Assembly (NCBI GenBank): GCA_009908505.1
Contig: JAAAPD010000017.1
Coordinates: 1-64,000, forward strand
DNA length: 64,000 bases
Source: Alphaproteobacteria bacterium
GTDB lineage: Bacteria > Pseudomonadota > Alphaproteobacteria > Rhodobacterales > Rhodobacteraceae
Direction of reading: 5' to 3'
Shown piece by piece: positions 1 to 8,132 of this stretch. The first letter of the stretch is position 1. The number at the start of each line of letters is the position of its first letter. The position numbers were made by a program, and so were the translations under genes. The notes under the pieces were generated by a model, which saw only the letters and a program-made list of their open reading frames with translations, was not told the DNA's origin and did not search any database.

Positions 1-239
1 TCTCAAACCGCTACGACCAATCCCGGTCGCAGCATAATCGAGCGGGAAATCCACTTACGAAGCGTCCGGAAACTGTTCAAACGAACCGAACCACCTCTTC
101 AAAGCTCTTTCTTTTTGCCATGGTCGAGCCTCTCTCAAGTTTGAGTTCGATTTAGCGCGTGGCCCTGAAGATAAGTCCACTCCTATTGAGCTGCTATCCG
201 ATTGGTCTCACATGTCGAAGCAGCGATCAAACCGCGAAC
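1..239. other. gene-free left edge
   Basis: No convincing gene was recognised here. The plus strand is open in one frame from the window edge to a TGA at 142-144, which could be the tail of a gene lying to the left, but the 47 residues match no family I know. The stretch looks less GC-rich than the genes to its right. It lies downstream of tRNA-Phe, a position where integrated elements often end, but no integrase or attachment repeat is visible. Confidence 0.3.
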
Positions 240-280
240 AAAAAAGTCCCACTTTTGCCAAAACGCGAGAACGGTGGGAC
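240..280 (-). terminator. intrinsic terminator downstream of tRNA-Phe
   Basis: The arms GTCCCAC (246-252) and GTGGGAC (274-280) form a 7-bp stem. Read on the minus strand, the stem is followed by six T (complement of A240-A245). This is the layout of a Rho-independent terminator for the leftward tRNA-Phe transcript. The loop is rather long, about 21 nt. Confidence 0.6.
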
Positions 281-327
281 GATTTTGCCCCGTAACCCAT
301 TGATATCATTCACACTGAGGGGTACTT

Positions 328-402
328 TGGTGCCCGGGGGCGGAATCGAACCACCGACACGAGGATTTTCAATCCACTGCTCTACCCCTGAGCTACCCGG
401 GC
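328..402 (-). tRNA. tRNA-Phe (GAA)
   Basis: The reverse complement folds as a cloverleaf with acceptor stem GCCCGGG/CCCGGGC, a D arm, anticodon loop TTGAAAA (anticodon GAA) and a TTCGATT T-loop. The 3' CCA is encoded in the DNA (complement of 328-330). The anticodon stem has one U-U mismatch. It lies just downstream of yacG on the same strand, a common Rhodobacteraceae arrangement. Confidence 0.97.
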
Positions 403-475
403 ACGGGTGAACGTCTTGCGTTCGGGTGGGCGCGTTCTAGGGGATGGCTTGGGGGGTGTCCAGACCCTATTTGCC

Positions 476-670
476 TCAATGTGGGCGCGGCTTCTGACCA
501 GCCTCCAGGCGGTCCATTTCCTCTTGCGCTTCAAGCGCCTCTTCGGGGTCTTGCGAGGGCACCGCGTAGGTGCCGCCAAGCCAGCGCGCGAGGTCGAGGT
601 CGGCGCAGCGTTTGCAGCAGAACGGCCGATAGTCGGGCGCGGTGGGACGGGCGCAGATCGGGCAAGTCAT
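476..670 (-). CDS. yacG: DNA gyrase inhibitor YacG, zinc-finger protein
   Basis: This is a 64-residue protein of the YacG family, small zinc-binding proteins known in E. coli to bind GyrB and inhibit DNA gyrase. The N-terminus shows the four-cysteine finger: CPIC at residues 3-6 and CCKRC at 18-22. The acidic C-terminal half is usual for the family. The start at 670 places the finger right at the N-terminus as in homologues and overlaps the RNase E/G stop as ATGA. It is the last gene of the infA-maf-RNase-yacG run and precedes tRNA-Phe. Confidence 0.93.
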   Translation of the reverse strand: MTCPICARPTAPDYRPFCCKRCADLDLARWLGGTYAVPSQDPEEALEAQEEMDRLEAGQKPRPH

Positions 671-1710
671 GGCGCCAGAATGCCGATCAAGGGCTGCACG
701 GGCAAGCGTTCGCGCTTGCGCTGCAACTCGACATGGCCCAGCGGGGTCCAGCCCACAAGGGCGGTTTCCAGCGGATCGGCGCGAAAGGCGGCGCGCAGGG
801 CGCTGTCGACCTGCTTGCGGTGCGCCTTGGTCATCGGGGCGGGGTCCACCACCACCTGGCCGCCCAGCCCCAGCACGCGCAGGGCACGGGGCAGCGCGCG
901 GGCCGCCGCCAGGTTGGCCTTGAGCCCGGCCGAGGGCGATGTGTCGCCACCCGTGTTCACGTCCACCGCGACCAAGGCGCGGGTCGGTTCGACATGCATG
1001 AAGGCCCCCCCGCCCAGGGCCACGCGCCCGCTGGCCAGCGCCTCGACCTGGTCCAGAACGCCCTCGCGCGCGAAGCCGCCCGGATCGATCACCACGTCCG
1101 CCGGGTCGGTCCATTCCCGCCAGGCCAGCGCGTGGGGGCCATCTCCCTCGACCAGCGCTTCGGGCGCGCGGCCCTCGGCGTCGCCCATGACAGCCGTCGC
1201 CAGCGCGGCCATGTCGGCGATATCCGCGGCGATCTCGTCCGGGTCGGCCCCGGCGCAGGACGAGCGCAGGATCAGGCCGGCACCCTCGGGAAGCGCGACC
1301 TCGTGGGCGACCTCGAGCAGGCGGTCGCGTTCGTCGTCGTCCTTGATCCGGCGCGACACGTTGCGGCCCGGCGCACCGGGGGTGACGATGGCATGGCGGC
1401 TTTTGAACAGGATCTTGGCGGTGACCGGCACGGCCTTGCCTTCGTCGGAATAACCCGTCACCTGCACCAGCAGCGGCTGGCCGGGGGCCAAGCCCTTGGC
1501 CTGGCGCAGAAAGGCGCTGTCGCCATCGGGCAGGCGCAGGATCATGCCCCCCTGCCCTTTCAGCGGTCGGTCACAGATGGCGCGGAAAATCGCGCCGGGG
1601 CGGATCTGGCCCGGATCGTCGATCAGCAGATCATCGAGGGTGCCGTCGACCAGAAGCGCCGCCGCCTCGCGGCCCGCCAGCGTGTCGAGAACGATTCGCC
1701 GCCCCTTCAT
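667..1710 (-). CDS. ribonuclease E/G family protein
   Basis: This 347-residue protein belongs to the RNase E/G family, single-strand-specific endoribonucleases for RNA processing and decay. The catalytic core is visible: [10 protein letters not shown] carries the first metal-binding aspartate and VVVDPAPM the second. It is much shorter than E. coli RNase G (about 489 residues). I do not see the CxxC zinc link of RNase E, so it is a compact family member distinct from the long RNase E of the same organisms. It starts inside the end of maf (ATGA overlap) and overlaps yacG the same way, so the three genes are probably translated from one message. Confidence 0.85.
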   Translation of the reverse strand: MKGRRIVLDTLAGREAAALLVDGTLDDLLIDDPGQIRPGAIFRAICDRPLKGQGGMILRLPDGDSAFLRQAKGLAPGQPLLVQVTGYSDEGKAVPVTAKILFKSRHAIVTPGAPGRNVSRRIKDDDERDRLLEVAHEVALPEGAGLILRSSCAGADPDEIAADIADMAALATAVMGDAEGRAPEALVEGDGPHALAWREWTDPADVVIDPGGFAREGVLDQVEALASGRVALGGGAFMHVEPTRALVAVDVNTGGDTSPSAGLKANLAAARALPRALRVLGLGGQVVVDPAPMTKAHRKQVDSALRAAFRADPLETALVGWTPLGHVELQRKRERLPVQPLIGILAP

Positions 1711-2288
1711 GCCCAGACCTCGATCCCGGCCGCGCGCAGCAGGTTCGCGGTTTCGGCCACCGGCAGGCCCATCACGGCGCTGTAGGATCCGGAAATCCAC
1801 GGCACGAAGGCCCCGGCGGGGCCCTGGATGGCATAGCCGCCCGCCTTGCCCTGCCAGTCGCCGGTGGCGAGATAGCCGTTCACCTCGATATCCGAAAGCG
1901 GCTTCATCCTGACCTGCGTGACCACGTCCTTGACGCGGATCACCTCGCCCGCGCGCACGGCGATGGCGGTGATGACCTTGTGACGCCGGCCCGAAAGGGC
2001 GTGCAGGAAGGCCGCCGCCTCTCCTGCATCGGCGGGTTTGCCCAGGATGCGGCGCCCCATGCAGACGGTCGTATCGGCACACAGCACCACTTCGCCCTCG
2101 GCGCAGGTGCTGGCCTCGGCTTTTGCACGGGCCATGCGGCGCACGTAGTCGCGCGGTTTTTCACCGGGGGCCGGGGTTTCGTCGATATCGGGCGCGCGCA
2201 CCGCCTGCGGGGTCACCCCCAGCTGCGCCAGCAGGTCCAGCCTGCGCGGGCTGCCTGAGCCGAGGATGAGTTTGGGGGTATCGGTCAT
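1707..2288 (-). CDS. maf: Maf family nucleotide pyrophosphatase
   Basis: A 193-residue Maf protein. Family members hydrolyse non-canonical or modified nucleoside triphosphates to monophosphates and some act as septum inhibitors. The N-terminal signature [14 protein letters not shown] (residues 7-20) contains the conserved SxRR nucleotide-binding motif, and [17 protein letters not shown] carries the conserved Asp and Lys. Length is normal for the family. It lies between infA and the RNase E/G gene, with a 4-bp overlap with the latter. The upstream Shine-Dalgarno sequence is weak. Confidence 0.92.
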   Translation of the reverse strand: MTDTPKLILGSGSPRRLDLLAQLGVTPQAVRAPDIDETPAPGEKPRDYVRRMARAKAEASTCAEGEVVLCADTTVCMGRRILGKPADAGEAAAFLHALSGRRHKVITAIAVRAGEVIRVKDVVTQVRMKPLSDIEVNGYLATGDWQGKAGGYAIQGPAGAFVPWISGSYSAVMGLPVAETANLLRAAGIEVWA

Positions 2289-2353
2289 GTCAGCGCCCAG
2301 GATTGCCGCCGGGTGCCTGTCACATTCGGTTGCGCCAAACCTTTACCCGCGCG

Positions 2354-2376
2354 GGTCGAACCGAAACGGCTCGACC
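2354..2376 (-). other. stem-loop directly after the infA stop
   Basis: GGTCGAACC (2354-2362) pairs with GGCTCGACC (2368-2376) around a 5-nt loop. On the minus strand it begins at the infA stop codon. There is no T tract, so it may be a processing or stability element, or a weak terminator, between infA and maf. Confidence 0.4.
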
Positions 2377-2594
2377 TATTTGAACCGGTAATTGATCCGG
2401 CCCTTGGTCAGGTCATAGGGGGTCATTTCGACCTGAACCTTGTCGCCGGCCAGGATGCGAATGCGATTCTTGCGCATCTTGCCTGCCGTGTGCGCGATGA
2501 TCGTATGGCCGTTTTCCAGCTCGACCAGGAATGTCGCGTTCGGCAGGAGTTCCTTCACGACACCGGGGAATTCGAGCAGTTCTTCCTTGGCCAT
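2376..2594 (-). CDS. infA: translation initiation factor IF-1
   Basis: A 72-residue IF-1, an essential OB-fold protein that binds the 30S A site during initiation. The sequence begins [11 protein letters not shown] and ends in the characteristic [15 protein letters not shown] tail. Length is exactly that of the family. The start at 2594 was chosen over an upstream in-frame Met because of homologue length and a GGAGTG ribosome site just upstream. It heads the infA-maf-RNase E/G-yacG run. Confidence 0.98.
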   Translation of the reverse strand: MAKEELLEFPGVVKELLPNATFLVELENGHTIIAHTAGKMRKNRIRILAGDKVQVEMTPYDLTKGRINYRFK

Positions 2595-2671
2595 GTTCAC
2601 TCCGTATCTGTTCTCCGCATCAGCGCGGACGGCACTAAATGAGCGCAAGACGCCCGATTTTCAAGGGCTAA

Positions 2672-3541
2672 TCACGCAAGGGCCACGGTTTTGACACCGC
2701 GATCATGTCTTTCCTGTTCGTCCCAATGGGCGAAATTGCCTACCTGGCCGGCCTGTCGCGGCGCGGCGATGGCGGCCGGGTCAACCTCGGCGATCACCGG
2801 GCGCGTGCTGTCGGTGTCGCCCTGGGCCAGGATGCCTTCGGACGGCAGGCCGTGATCGGGCGGGCAGAACAGCCCGGCGCGGCCCGTGCTTTCGTCGACG
2901 ATCCCGCAGCTCGCGACGCGGCCCACCAGCGGCGCCTGAACCACAAGGCATTGGTTCTCGATCGCCCGCGCCCGCGCCGATTGGCGCACCCGGGTCTGTC
3001 CGGCCGGGAAGTCCGTGCAGGATGGCACAAGGATCATGTTCGCCCCGCCCTCGGCCAGGCGTCTGGCCAAGAGGGGAAATTCACTGTCATAGCACACCAG
3101 AACACCGATCCGGCCCAGCGCGGTGTCGAACAGGCGTAACTCTTCGCCCGGCGTCATGGCGAGCCTGTCGCGCTCATAGGGGGTCAGGATCAGCTTGTCC
3201 TGGTATTCCACCGCCCCCGAGGGGGCCACCAGCCAGCTGCGATTGACAACGCCATTCCCCACACGTGCCGGCCCCGACCCGGCCAGGATATGGCTGCCGT
3301 GGCGCGCGGCCAGGTCACGGAACAGGTCCACCCACCCTGCGGCCCGATCCGCCGCGCGGTCGCGCCAGCCGATTTCGCCGGGATCATCCGGGTTTCCGGC
3401 CAAGGCCGCCTCCATCGCGGCATATTCCGGCAAAACGACCAGATCGGCAGAGCACTCTGCCACGAGGGCATCCAACTTGCCCCGAAGAGCGCCCCAATCG
3501 GGCACGCGGTCGCAATGATGGGCACAGGCGGCGATCTTCAT
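2672..3541 (-). CDS. carbon-nitrogen hydrolase (nitrilase superfamily)
   Basis: This 289-residue protein of the nitrilase superfamily would hydrolyse an amide or nitrile; the substrate is unknown. The catalytic triad is readable: Glu39 (VVLPEY), Lys116 (YQDKLIL) and Cys150 (VLVCYDSEF). It resembles stand-alone amidase-type members rather than NAD synthetase or Lnt fusions. A GGAG ribosome site precedes the ATG. It stands alone between infA and the DUF4242 gene, in a segment that looks inserted into a conserved core gene order. Confidence 0.85.
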   Translation of the reverse strand: MKIAACAHHCDRVPDWGALRGKLDALVAECSADLVVLPEYAAMEAALAGNPDDPGEIGWRDRAADRAAGWVDLFRDLAARHGSHILAGSGPARVGNGVVNRSWLVAPSGAVEYQDKLILTPYERDRLAMTPGEELRLFDTALGRIGVLVCYDSEFPLLARRLAEGGANMILVPSCTDFPAGQTRVRQSARARAIENQCLVVQAPLVGRVASCGIVDESTGRAGLFCPPDHGLPSEGILAQGDTDSTRPVIAEVDPAAIAAPRQAGQVGNFAHWDEQERHDRGVKTVALA

Positions 3542-3603
3542 GGGTCAGCTCCGGATGGACGATCTTGTCCGCTATACCCAGAGCTGACCCGCCCCGGAAG
3601 GGC

Positions 3604-3876
3604 TCAGTTCGCCGTTGTCGGGTCGATGATCGCCTTGACCTCGGTAATCGAGTTGGCCGGAAACCCGCTCAAGTCGGAATGCTCGCGGATCGCAGCCTCG
3701 TCCTCGGCAAGGTAGACGCAGAAGGTCTTGTCGCCGGCCAAGTAGGAATGCTGCCACTGGATCTTGCCGGCCAGTTTGGCCAACGCCTCGTTCGAGGTGC
3801 CTGCAGCGCCGCGCAAATCTTCAACGCTCGTGCCGCCGGTCCCGGGAACGTCGCGTTCGATCACATACTTCTTCAT
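3604..3876 (-). CDS. DUF4242 (SCO4226-like) small protein
   Basis: This 90-residue protein matches the DUF4242 family, small ferredoxin-fold proteins related to the Streptomyces nickel-binding protein SCO4226. The start MKKYVIERDVPG and the central segment KTFCVYLAEDEAAIREH are typical. It may bind a metal or small ligand in the cytoplasm; no enzymatic residue can be assigned. A strong AGGAGAG ribosome site supports the start. It is divergent from an HxlR regulator, with a long inverted repeat between them, so it is the probable regulatory target. Confidence 0.8.
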   Translation of the reverse strand: MKKYVIERDVPGTGGTSVEDLRGAAGTSNEALAKLAGKIQWQHSYLAGDKTFCVYLAEDEAAIREHSDLSGFPANSITEVKAIIDPTTAN

Positions 3877-3932
3877 TGGTCTCTCCTTTCTCTGTTTGTG
3901 CCAACACCCTTCCAGATGCCCAATCCGGACCT

Positions 3933-3975
3933 CCAGTTCAGAAGCTGAATCAAGCCGGTACAGTTTCTGAACTGG
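3933..3975. promoter_or_regulatory. operator-like inverted repeat between DUF4242 and hxlR genes
   Basis: CCAGTTCAGAA (3933-3943) is repeated exactly in inverted form as TTCTGAACTGG (3965-3975). Half-site centres are 32 bp apart, about three helical turns. A smaller dyad, TTCAG-aag-CTGAA, is nested in the left arm. The element sits in the divergent promoter region, as expected for a dimeric winged-helix regulator that controls itself and its neighbour. Confidence 0.65.
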
Positions 3976-4027
3976 CGTCGCGCGGAATCTTCCGACTACC
4001 CTGAGGGCAACCGATAGGAGGACGAGA

Positions 4028-4726
4028 ATGAGCCATCCCAGCTATAATCAGTTCTGTCCCGTCGCCATGGCGTCCGAAATCCTCGGCAGCCGCTGGACCA
4101 TTGTCTTGGTCAGAGAACTCTGCGCCGGGTCGACGCGTTTCAACGACCTGCGGCGCGGTGTGCCACGCATGTCACCGGCACTATTGTCGAAGCGGCTAAA
4201 GGAATTGGAGCACCAAGGCATCGTCGAACGACGATTGGTGCGCAAGATCCCCGAAACCTTCGAATACGTCTTGACGCCAGCCGGGTGCGAGTTGCGTGAC
4301 GTGATCATGGCGATCGGGGAATGGGGGCAGAAATGGGTGCAGACCTCGCCAATTCTGGAAAACGCCGACCCCGGCCTCCTGATGTGGGACATGCGGCGCA
4401 ACCTGCGGGTCGACCTGATGCCGCAACGTCGTGTCGTGGTGCATTTCATATATGAAAACCTGCCCGAGGCGTCGGGCAACTGGTTGGTGCTGACCGATCC
4501 CGAAAAAGGCGCGGACCTGTGCTCGGCAGATCCCGGCTTTGACGTTGATTTGTTCGTCCGGTGCGACCTGAAAAGCATGACAGCCATCTGGACGGGTATC
4601 GATACCGTCCCGCGCGCCGTTTCTGAGGACCGCTTGCTCCTGGTCGGCGACAGCGATGTCAGCGCCAGCATGCAGGACTGGCTCGGGCTCAGCCCGTTCG
4701 CCGGGATCGAGAAACAGGCTTCCTAA
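4028..4726 (+). CDS. HxlR family winged-helix transcriptional regulator
   Basis: A 232-residue HxlR-type regulator. The N-terminal winged helix (about residues 8-100) has the family pattern: CPVAMASEILGSRWTIVLVREL, then FNDLRRGVPRMSPALLSKRLKELE as recognition region. Cys10 lies where redox- or quinone-sensing members have their sensor cysteine. The C-terminal half (about 110-232) is longer than in minimal HxlR proteins and resembles a ligand-binding sterol-carrier-like domain. An AGGAGG ribosome site precedes the ATG. It is divergent to the DUF4242 gene and probably binds the repeat at 3933-3975. Confidence 0.88.
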   Translation: MSHPSYNQFCPVAMASEILGSRWTIVLVRELCAGSTRFNDLRRGVPRMSPALLSKRLKELEHQGIVERRLVRKIPETFEYVLTPAGCELRDVIMAIGEWGQKWVQTSPILENADPGLLMWDMRRNLRVDLMPQRRVVVHFIYENLPEASGNWLVLTDPEKGADLCSADPGFDVDLFVRCDLKSMTAIWTGIDTVPRAVSEDRLLLVGDSDVSASMQDWLGLSPFAGIEKQAS

Positions 4727-5307
4727 AGCCTCCGCATCCAGAATTGCAGCGGTTTCGATGTTTGCTCGGCATCGCCAAGATCGGTCCAGTCGAAATGGGC
4801 GACGACACCCGGCAATTTCTCATAGCCCCGCTTGCGCCAGAAATCGTCAAGCGGGCGATACCCCTCAGGTTTCATCGGATGATCGTAGGGCCGGATCACG
4901 CCGCAAAAGGCGCTGTAGGTCCGGCCCAGGGCGCGCGCATGCTCTTCGCGCGCGTCGAAAAAGGCATGGCCGACCCCCTGCCCGCGATACTCGGGCAAAA
5001 GCACCGATTCCGCGCAGTAGAAGATGTCCGTCAGCGCGAGTCCCTGCCCCTCAAAAGCGCGGGCGAAATCCTCGGCATGATCCTCCATCGGTGTGCCCGT
5101 GGCCGCCCCAACCAGGCGCGCGCCATCGAACGCCCCGACAAGGATCGCCCCGGCGCTGTCGCGATAGCTTTGCAGGTAGCTGTGTTCGTAGTCGAAGGAC
5201 CCGTCATACAGGTAGGGCCAATCGCGGAACACGGCCATGCGCAGCCACGCCACGTCCGGAAGGGCCTGTTCCAGGTCGGCCCCGGTCAATGGCCGCACGT
5301 CGATCAT
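4723..5307 (-). CDS. GNAT family N-acetyltransferase
   Basis: This is a GNAT acetyltransferase of about 194 residues with unknown acceptor. The acetyl-CoA binding motif A is visible as LLPEYRGQGVGHAFFDARE. The Met at 5307 (MIDVRPL) was chosen because it overlaps the stop of the upstream NTF2-like gene as ATGA; an in-frame Met at 5325 is possible. It converges with hxlR, and the two stop codons overlap. It forms a coupled unit with the NTF2-like and phosphatase genes upstream. Confidence 0.85.
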   Translation of the reverse strand: MIDVRPLTGADLEQALPDVAWLRMAVFRDWPYLYDGSFDYEHSYLQSYRDSAGAILVGAFDGARLVGAATGTPMEDHAEDFARAFEGQGLALTDIFYCAESVLLPEYRGQGVGHAFFDAREEHARALGRTYSAFCGVIRPYDHPMKPEGYRPLDDFWRKRGYEKLPGVVAHFDWTDLGDAEQTSKPLQFWMRRL

Positions 5308-5708
5308 TGGACCTGGCGTAGCCAATCGGCAAGGTTGTAATAGGTCGTCACGCGGGCGATCTGACCCGCCTCCAGCGACATGAAAGACCCGCCCGGCAGG
5401 CGATAGGTCTGGCCGTGCGCCTCGGGCAACCCTTCGTCGGTCGCAAGATATACCCCGTTGACCATGAATTCCGCCGCTCCGCGGGTGCCATCCTCGTTGG
5501 CGAAGATCACCATCTCGGTCAGGGTCTCGTCATAGCAGTGCGCCATGCGCTCGCAGAAGGCGCGTAATTTCTCGCGCCCCACGCGCACCTGTCCCTCGTT
5601 GACGTGATGGGCCACGTCCTGGGATACCTCCGCCAGTATCCCGTCGATATCGCCCGCGTTGAACGCCTCGAAATAACGGCCCAGAACGGCCTTTGCATCC
5701 ACCATCAT
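5304..5708 (-). CDS. NTF2-like (SnoaL/ketosteroid isomerase fold) protein
   Basis: A 134-residue protein with the cone-shaped NTF2 fold pattern: an N-terminal helix (AVLGRYFEAFNAGDIDGILA), then DVAHHVNEG and a C-terminal sheet ending RVTTYYNLADWLRQV. Such proteins are isomerases, dehydratases or ligand binders, and no active-site assignment is safe here. It overlaps the phosphatase gene upstream and the GNAT gene downstream by 4 bp each (ATGA), so all three are probably co-translated. Confidence 0.78.
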   Translation of the reverse strand: MMVDAKAVLGRYFEAFNAGDIDGILAEVSQDVAHHVNEGQVRVGREKLRAFCERMAHCYDETLTEMVIFANEDGTRGAAEFMVNGVYLATDEGLPEAHGQTYRLPGGSFMSLEAGQIARVTTYYNLADWLRQVQ

Positions 5709-6172
5709 GCCTCTCTTTCCGGGCCCCAGCGGGCCCTCAGCCTGTCGATGATCTGGTCGCGGGCCTGCCGGTAGCTGTCCAGCTTGGCCTCGCGGGTTTC
5801 GCCCAGCCCCGTCGGGTCCAGAATGGGCCAGTATTCGATTTCAAGATGGGCGTGCCGGGTCAGTTCCAGCGCCCGGCGCTGGCTGGCCGGCGACAGCGAC
5901 ACCACCAGGTCGAACGACGAAAGGTCATCGCCCCATTCCTCCATCTGGTCGAAGGAACGGGTGCGGTGGCGCGACAGTTCCACGCCGATCTCCTGGCAGA
6001 CGGCGATGGCAAAACCGTCCACCTCCAACTCACCCTTGACGCCCGCCGATTGTACGTAGGTTTCCGTGCCATAGAATTTCTTCATGATGCCCTCCGCCAT
6101 GGGCGAACGGACGGAATTGTGATCGCAGCAGAACAGCACCGATTGCGGAAGGGGCTGTTGGCCTGCGTCCAT
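5705..6172 (-). CDS. low-molecular-weight protein-tyrosine phosphatase / ArsC-like protein
   Basis: A 155-residue member of the low-molecular-weight phosphatase superfamily. The P-loop CX5R is seen as CDHNSVR (Cys16 to Arg22) followed by SP, and the acid-loop LDPTG occurs near residue 116. Family members dephosphorylate protein tyrosine or act as arsenate reductases. Neighbours carry no arsenic genes, so phosphatase is the more likely role. It begins 4 nt after the UPF0262 stop; this neighbourhood is conserved in Rhodobacteraceae. Confidence 0.85.
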   Translation of the reverse strand: MDAGQQPLPQSVLFCCDHNSVRSPMAEGIMKKFYGTETYVQSAGVKGELEVDGFAIAVCQEIGVELSRHRTRSFDQMEEWGDDLSSFDLVVSLSPASQRRALELTRHAHLEIEYWPILDPTGLGETREAKLDSYRQARDQIIDRLRARWGPEREA

Positions 6173-6176
6173 CGCC

Positions 6177-6656
6177 CTACCCCCCGAAATGCAGCACGCA
6201 GATCAGCGTGAATAGCCGCCGGGCCGTGTCGTTATCCACGACCACCTTGCCGTCCAGACGTTCCTGCAGAACCCGCGCGCCTTCGTTGTGAATGCCGCGT
6301 CGGGCCATGTCGATGGTCTCGATCTGGCCGGGGGTCGAGTTCTTGACCGCGTCGAAATAGCTGGCACAGATCTGGAAATAGTCCTTCACCACCTGCCGGA
6401 ACGGCCCTAGCGAAAGCTGGAACTCGGCAACCGGCGTGTCATCCTCGGTCGCCACTTCGACGACCAGGCGCTGATCGCGGATCGACAGGGCCAGCTTGAA
6501 CGGCCCCTGCGGCACCTCGCGCCCCTCGCGTTCGGGCAGAGCAAAGGAATTCTCCTCCATCAGGTCGAACATGGCGACCTTGCGTTCCTGCTCGATCTCG
6601 GGCGTGGGCGGCGGAAGGCCACTGTCATCCAACCGGATGTCGACGATCCGGCTCAT
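6177..6656 (-). CDS. UPF0262 family protein
   Basis: A 159-residue protein of the uncharacterised UPF0262 family, restricted mainly to alphaproteobacteria. Recognisable blocks are KVAMFDLMEENSF, LSLGPFRQVVKDYFQIC and DMARRGIHNEGARVLQERL. It has no signal peptide or membrane segment and its function is unknown. The start at 6656 was chosen by homologue length and by the 4-bp ATGA overlap with hisD. Its constant place after hisD suggests a housekeeping role. Confidence 0.9.
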   Translation of the reverse strand: MSRIVDIRLDDSGLPPPTPEIEQERKVAMFDLMEENSFALPEREGREVPQGPFKLALSIRDQRLVVEVATEDDTPVAEFQLSLGPFRQVVKDYFQICASYFDAVKNSTPGQIETIDMARRGIHNEGARVLQERLDGKVVVDNDTARRLFTLICVLHFGG

Positions 6657-7963
6657 GCGCCACCCTCGTTCAGCCTGTCCAGCCGCGCGCGCACCGACAG
6701 GCCATGCGCCTCCAGCCCCTCGGACCGTGCCAGGGCCTCGGCCGCCGGCCCGATCCGGCCCAGCGCAGCAGGGGTCATGCGCGACAGCGTGGTGCGTTTG
6801 ACGAAATCCATCACGGACAATCCAGACGAGAAGCGCGCCGACCGGGCGGTCGGCAGAACATGGTTGGGTCCACCCACGTAATCCCCAATCGCCTCGGGCG
6901 TCCAGCCCCCGATGAAGACCGCACCGGCATGGGTGATGCGCCCGGCAAGGTCCTCGGCCCCGGTGACGCATAATTCAAGGTGCTCGGGCGCGATGCGGTC
7001 GGACAGCGCCACAGCCTCGTCCAGGTCGCGCACCACGATCACCGCGCCGAAATCGCGCCAGCTGGCCCCGGCGATGGCGCGGCGTTCGAGCGTCTGCAGC
7101 CGCGTGTCCACGGCCTCTGCAACGGCCCGGCCAAGGCCCTCATCCGTGGTGATCAGGATCGACTGGGCACTCTCGTCATGTTCCGCCTGGCTCAGCAGGT
7201 CCAGCGCGATCCAGTCGGGATCGTTTCCCGCATCGGCGATCACTAGGATCTCGGATGGCCCGGCGATCATGTCGATCCCGACCTTGCCGAAGACCCGCCG
7301 CTTGGCCGCTGCGACAAAGGCATTGCCCGGCCCCGTGATCTTGTCCACCGGCGCGATGGTCTCGGTGCCGTAAGCCAGCGCCGCGATCGCCTGCGCGCCG
7401 CCGATGCGATAGACCTCGTCCACCCCGGACAGTCGCGCCGCCAGCATCACCAGCGGATTGACCACGCCATCGGGCGTCGGCACCACCATGGCCAGGCGCC
7501 CGACCCCCGCCACCTTGGCCGGGATAGCGTTCATCAGGACCGAGGACGGATAGCTGGCCAGCCCCCCGGGCACATAGAGCCCGGCCGCCGCAACCGGCGT
7601 CCAGCGCCAGCCCAGCTCCGCGCCGGCCTCGTCCTGCCACCAGGCATCCTCGGGCAGCTGCCGCGCATGATAGGCCCGTATGCGCTCGGTCGCTTGTTCC
7701 AGCGCCGCGCGCTCGGCAGCTGGCACCTGGTCGGCGAAGGTGTCGATCTCCGCCTCCGACAGGCGCAGGGCTCCTGACGACAGGTCCAGCCTGTCGAAGG
7801 TCGCCGTCAACTCGATCACGGCCGCATCGCCCCGCGCGCGAACGTCGGCGATGATGTCGGCCACAACCGTGTCCACATCCGGGCTGTCCTCGCGCTTCAT
7901 CCCCAGAAGCGCGACAAAACGGCTTTCGAAATCATCCTCGGTCGTCGACAGGAAGGCGGGCAT
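6653..7963 (-). CDS. hisD: histidinol dehydrogenase
   Basis: HisD, 436 residues, catalyses the last two steps of histidine synthesis: NAD-dependent four-electron oxidation of histidinol to histidine. Zinc ligands and catalytic residues are in place: Gln259 and His262 (SQAEHDES), Glu327-His328 (APEHLE), Asp361 (GDYVGG) and the C-terminal LEAHGLSV histidine. The start at 7963 follows an AGGAGAG ribosome site; an upstream in-frame extension lies in repeat-like DNA. A second, diverged HisD-family protein of the same length lies at 44949-46259. Confidence 0.97.
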   Translation of the reverse strand: MPAFLSTTEDDFESRFVALLGMKREDSPDVDTVVADIIADVRARGDAAVIELTATFDRLDLSSGALRLSEAEIDTFADQVPAAERAALEQATERIRAYHARQLPEDAWWQDEAGAELGWRWTPVAAAGLYVPGGLASYPSSVLMNAIPAKVAGVGRLAMVVPTPDGVVNPLVMLAARLSGVDEVYRIGGAQAIAALAYGTETIAPVDKITGPGNAFVAAAKRRVFGKVGIDMIAGPSEILVIADAGNDPDWIALDLLSQAEHDESAQSILITTDEGLGRAVAEAVDTRLQTLERRAIAGASWRDFGAVIVVRDLDEAVALSDRIAPEHLELCVTGAEDLAGRITHAGAVFIGGWTPEAIGDYVGGPNHVLPTARSARFSSGLSVMDFVKRTTLSRMTPAALGRIGPAAEALARSEGLEAHGLSVRARLDRLNEGGA

Positions 7964-8029
7964 GGGGTCTCTCCTTTGCCTGCCGACATACAAAGCCCGG
8001 CCCGCCCCTGCAATCCGAACCCGCCCTTT

Positions 8030-8119
8030 CTTTGGACCGAAAATATCCCGGGGGAGTCGCGCACCGCGCGACGGGGGCAGCGCCCCCGACACACCAGACC
8101 TGTGTGCCGCAGGCACACA
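8030..8119. repeat. palindrome-rich intergenic element (REP-like)
   Basis: The hisD leader region holds three back-to-back perfect dyads: GTCGCGC-acc-GCGCGAC (8056-8072), GGGGGC-agc-GCCCCC (8073-8087) and TGTGTGCC-gca-GGCACACA (8101-8119). They are preceded by ACCGAAAATATCCCGGGGG. The AAATATCC plus GGGGGCAGCGCCCCC arrangement looks like an element scattered between genes in many Rhodobacteraceae. The third hairpin may also end the murA-DUF2948 transcript, although it has no T tract. Confidence 0.55.
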
Positions 8120-8132
8120 ATCGGGCGGCGGG

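Noticed and set aside
1-402. Attachment site of an integrated element at the tRNA-Phe 3' end
   Set aside because: No integrase gene and no direct repeat of the tRNA 3' end were found in the window.
7964-8119. N-terminal extension of HisD upstream of 7963
   Set aside because: The open frame continues upstream, but it runs into palindromic repeat DNA, and a good ribosome site lies just before the Met at 7963.
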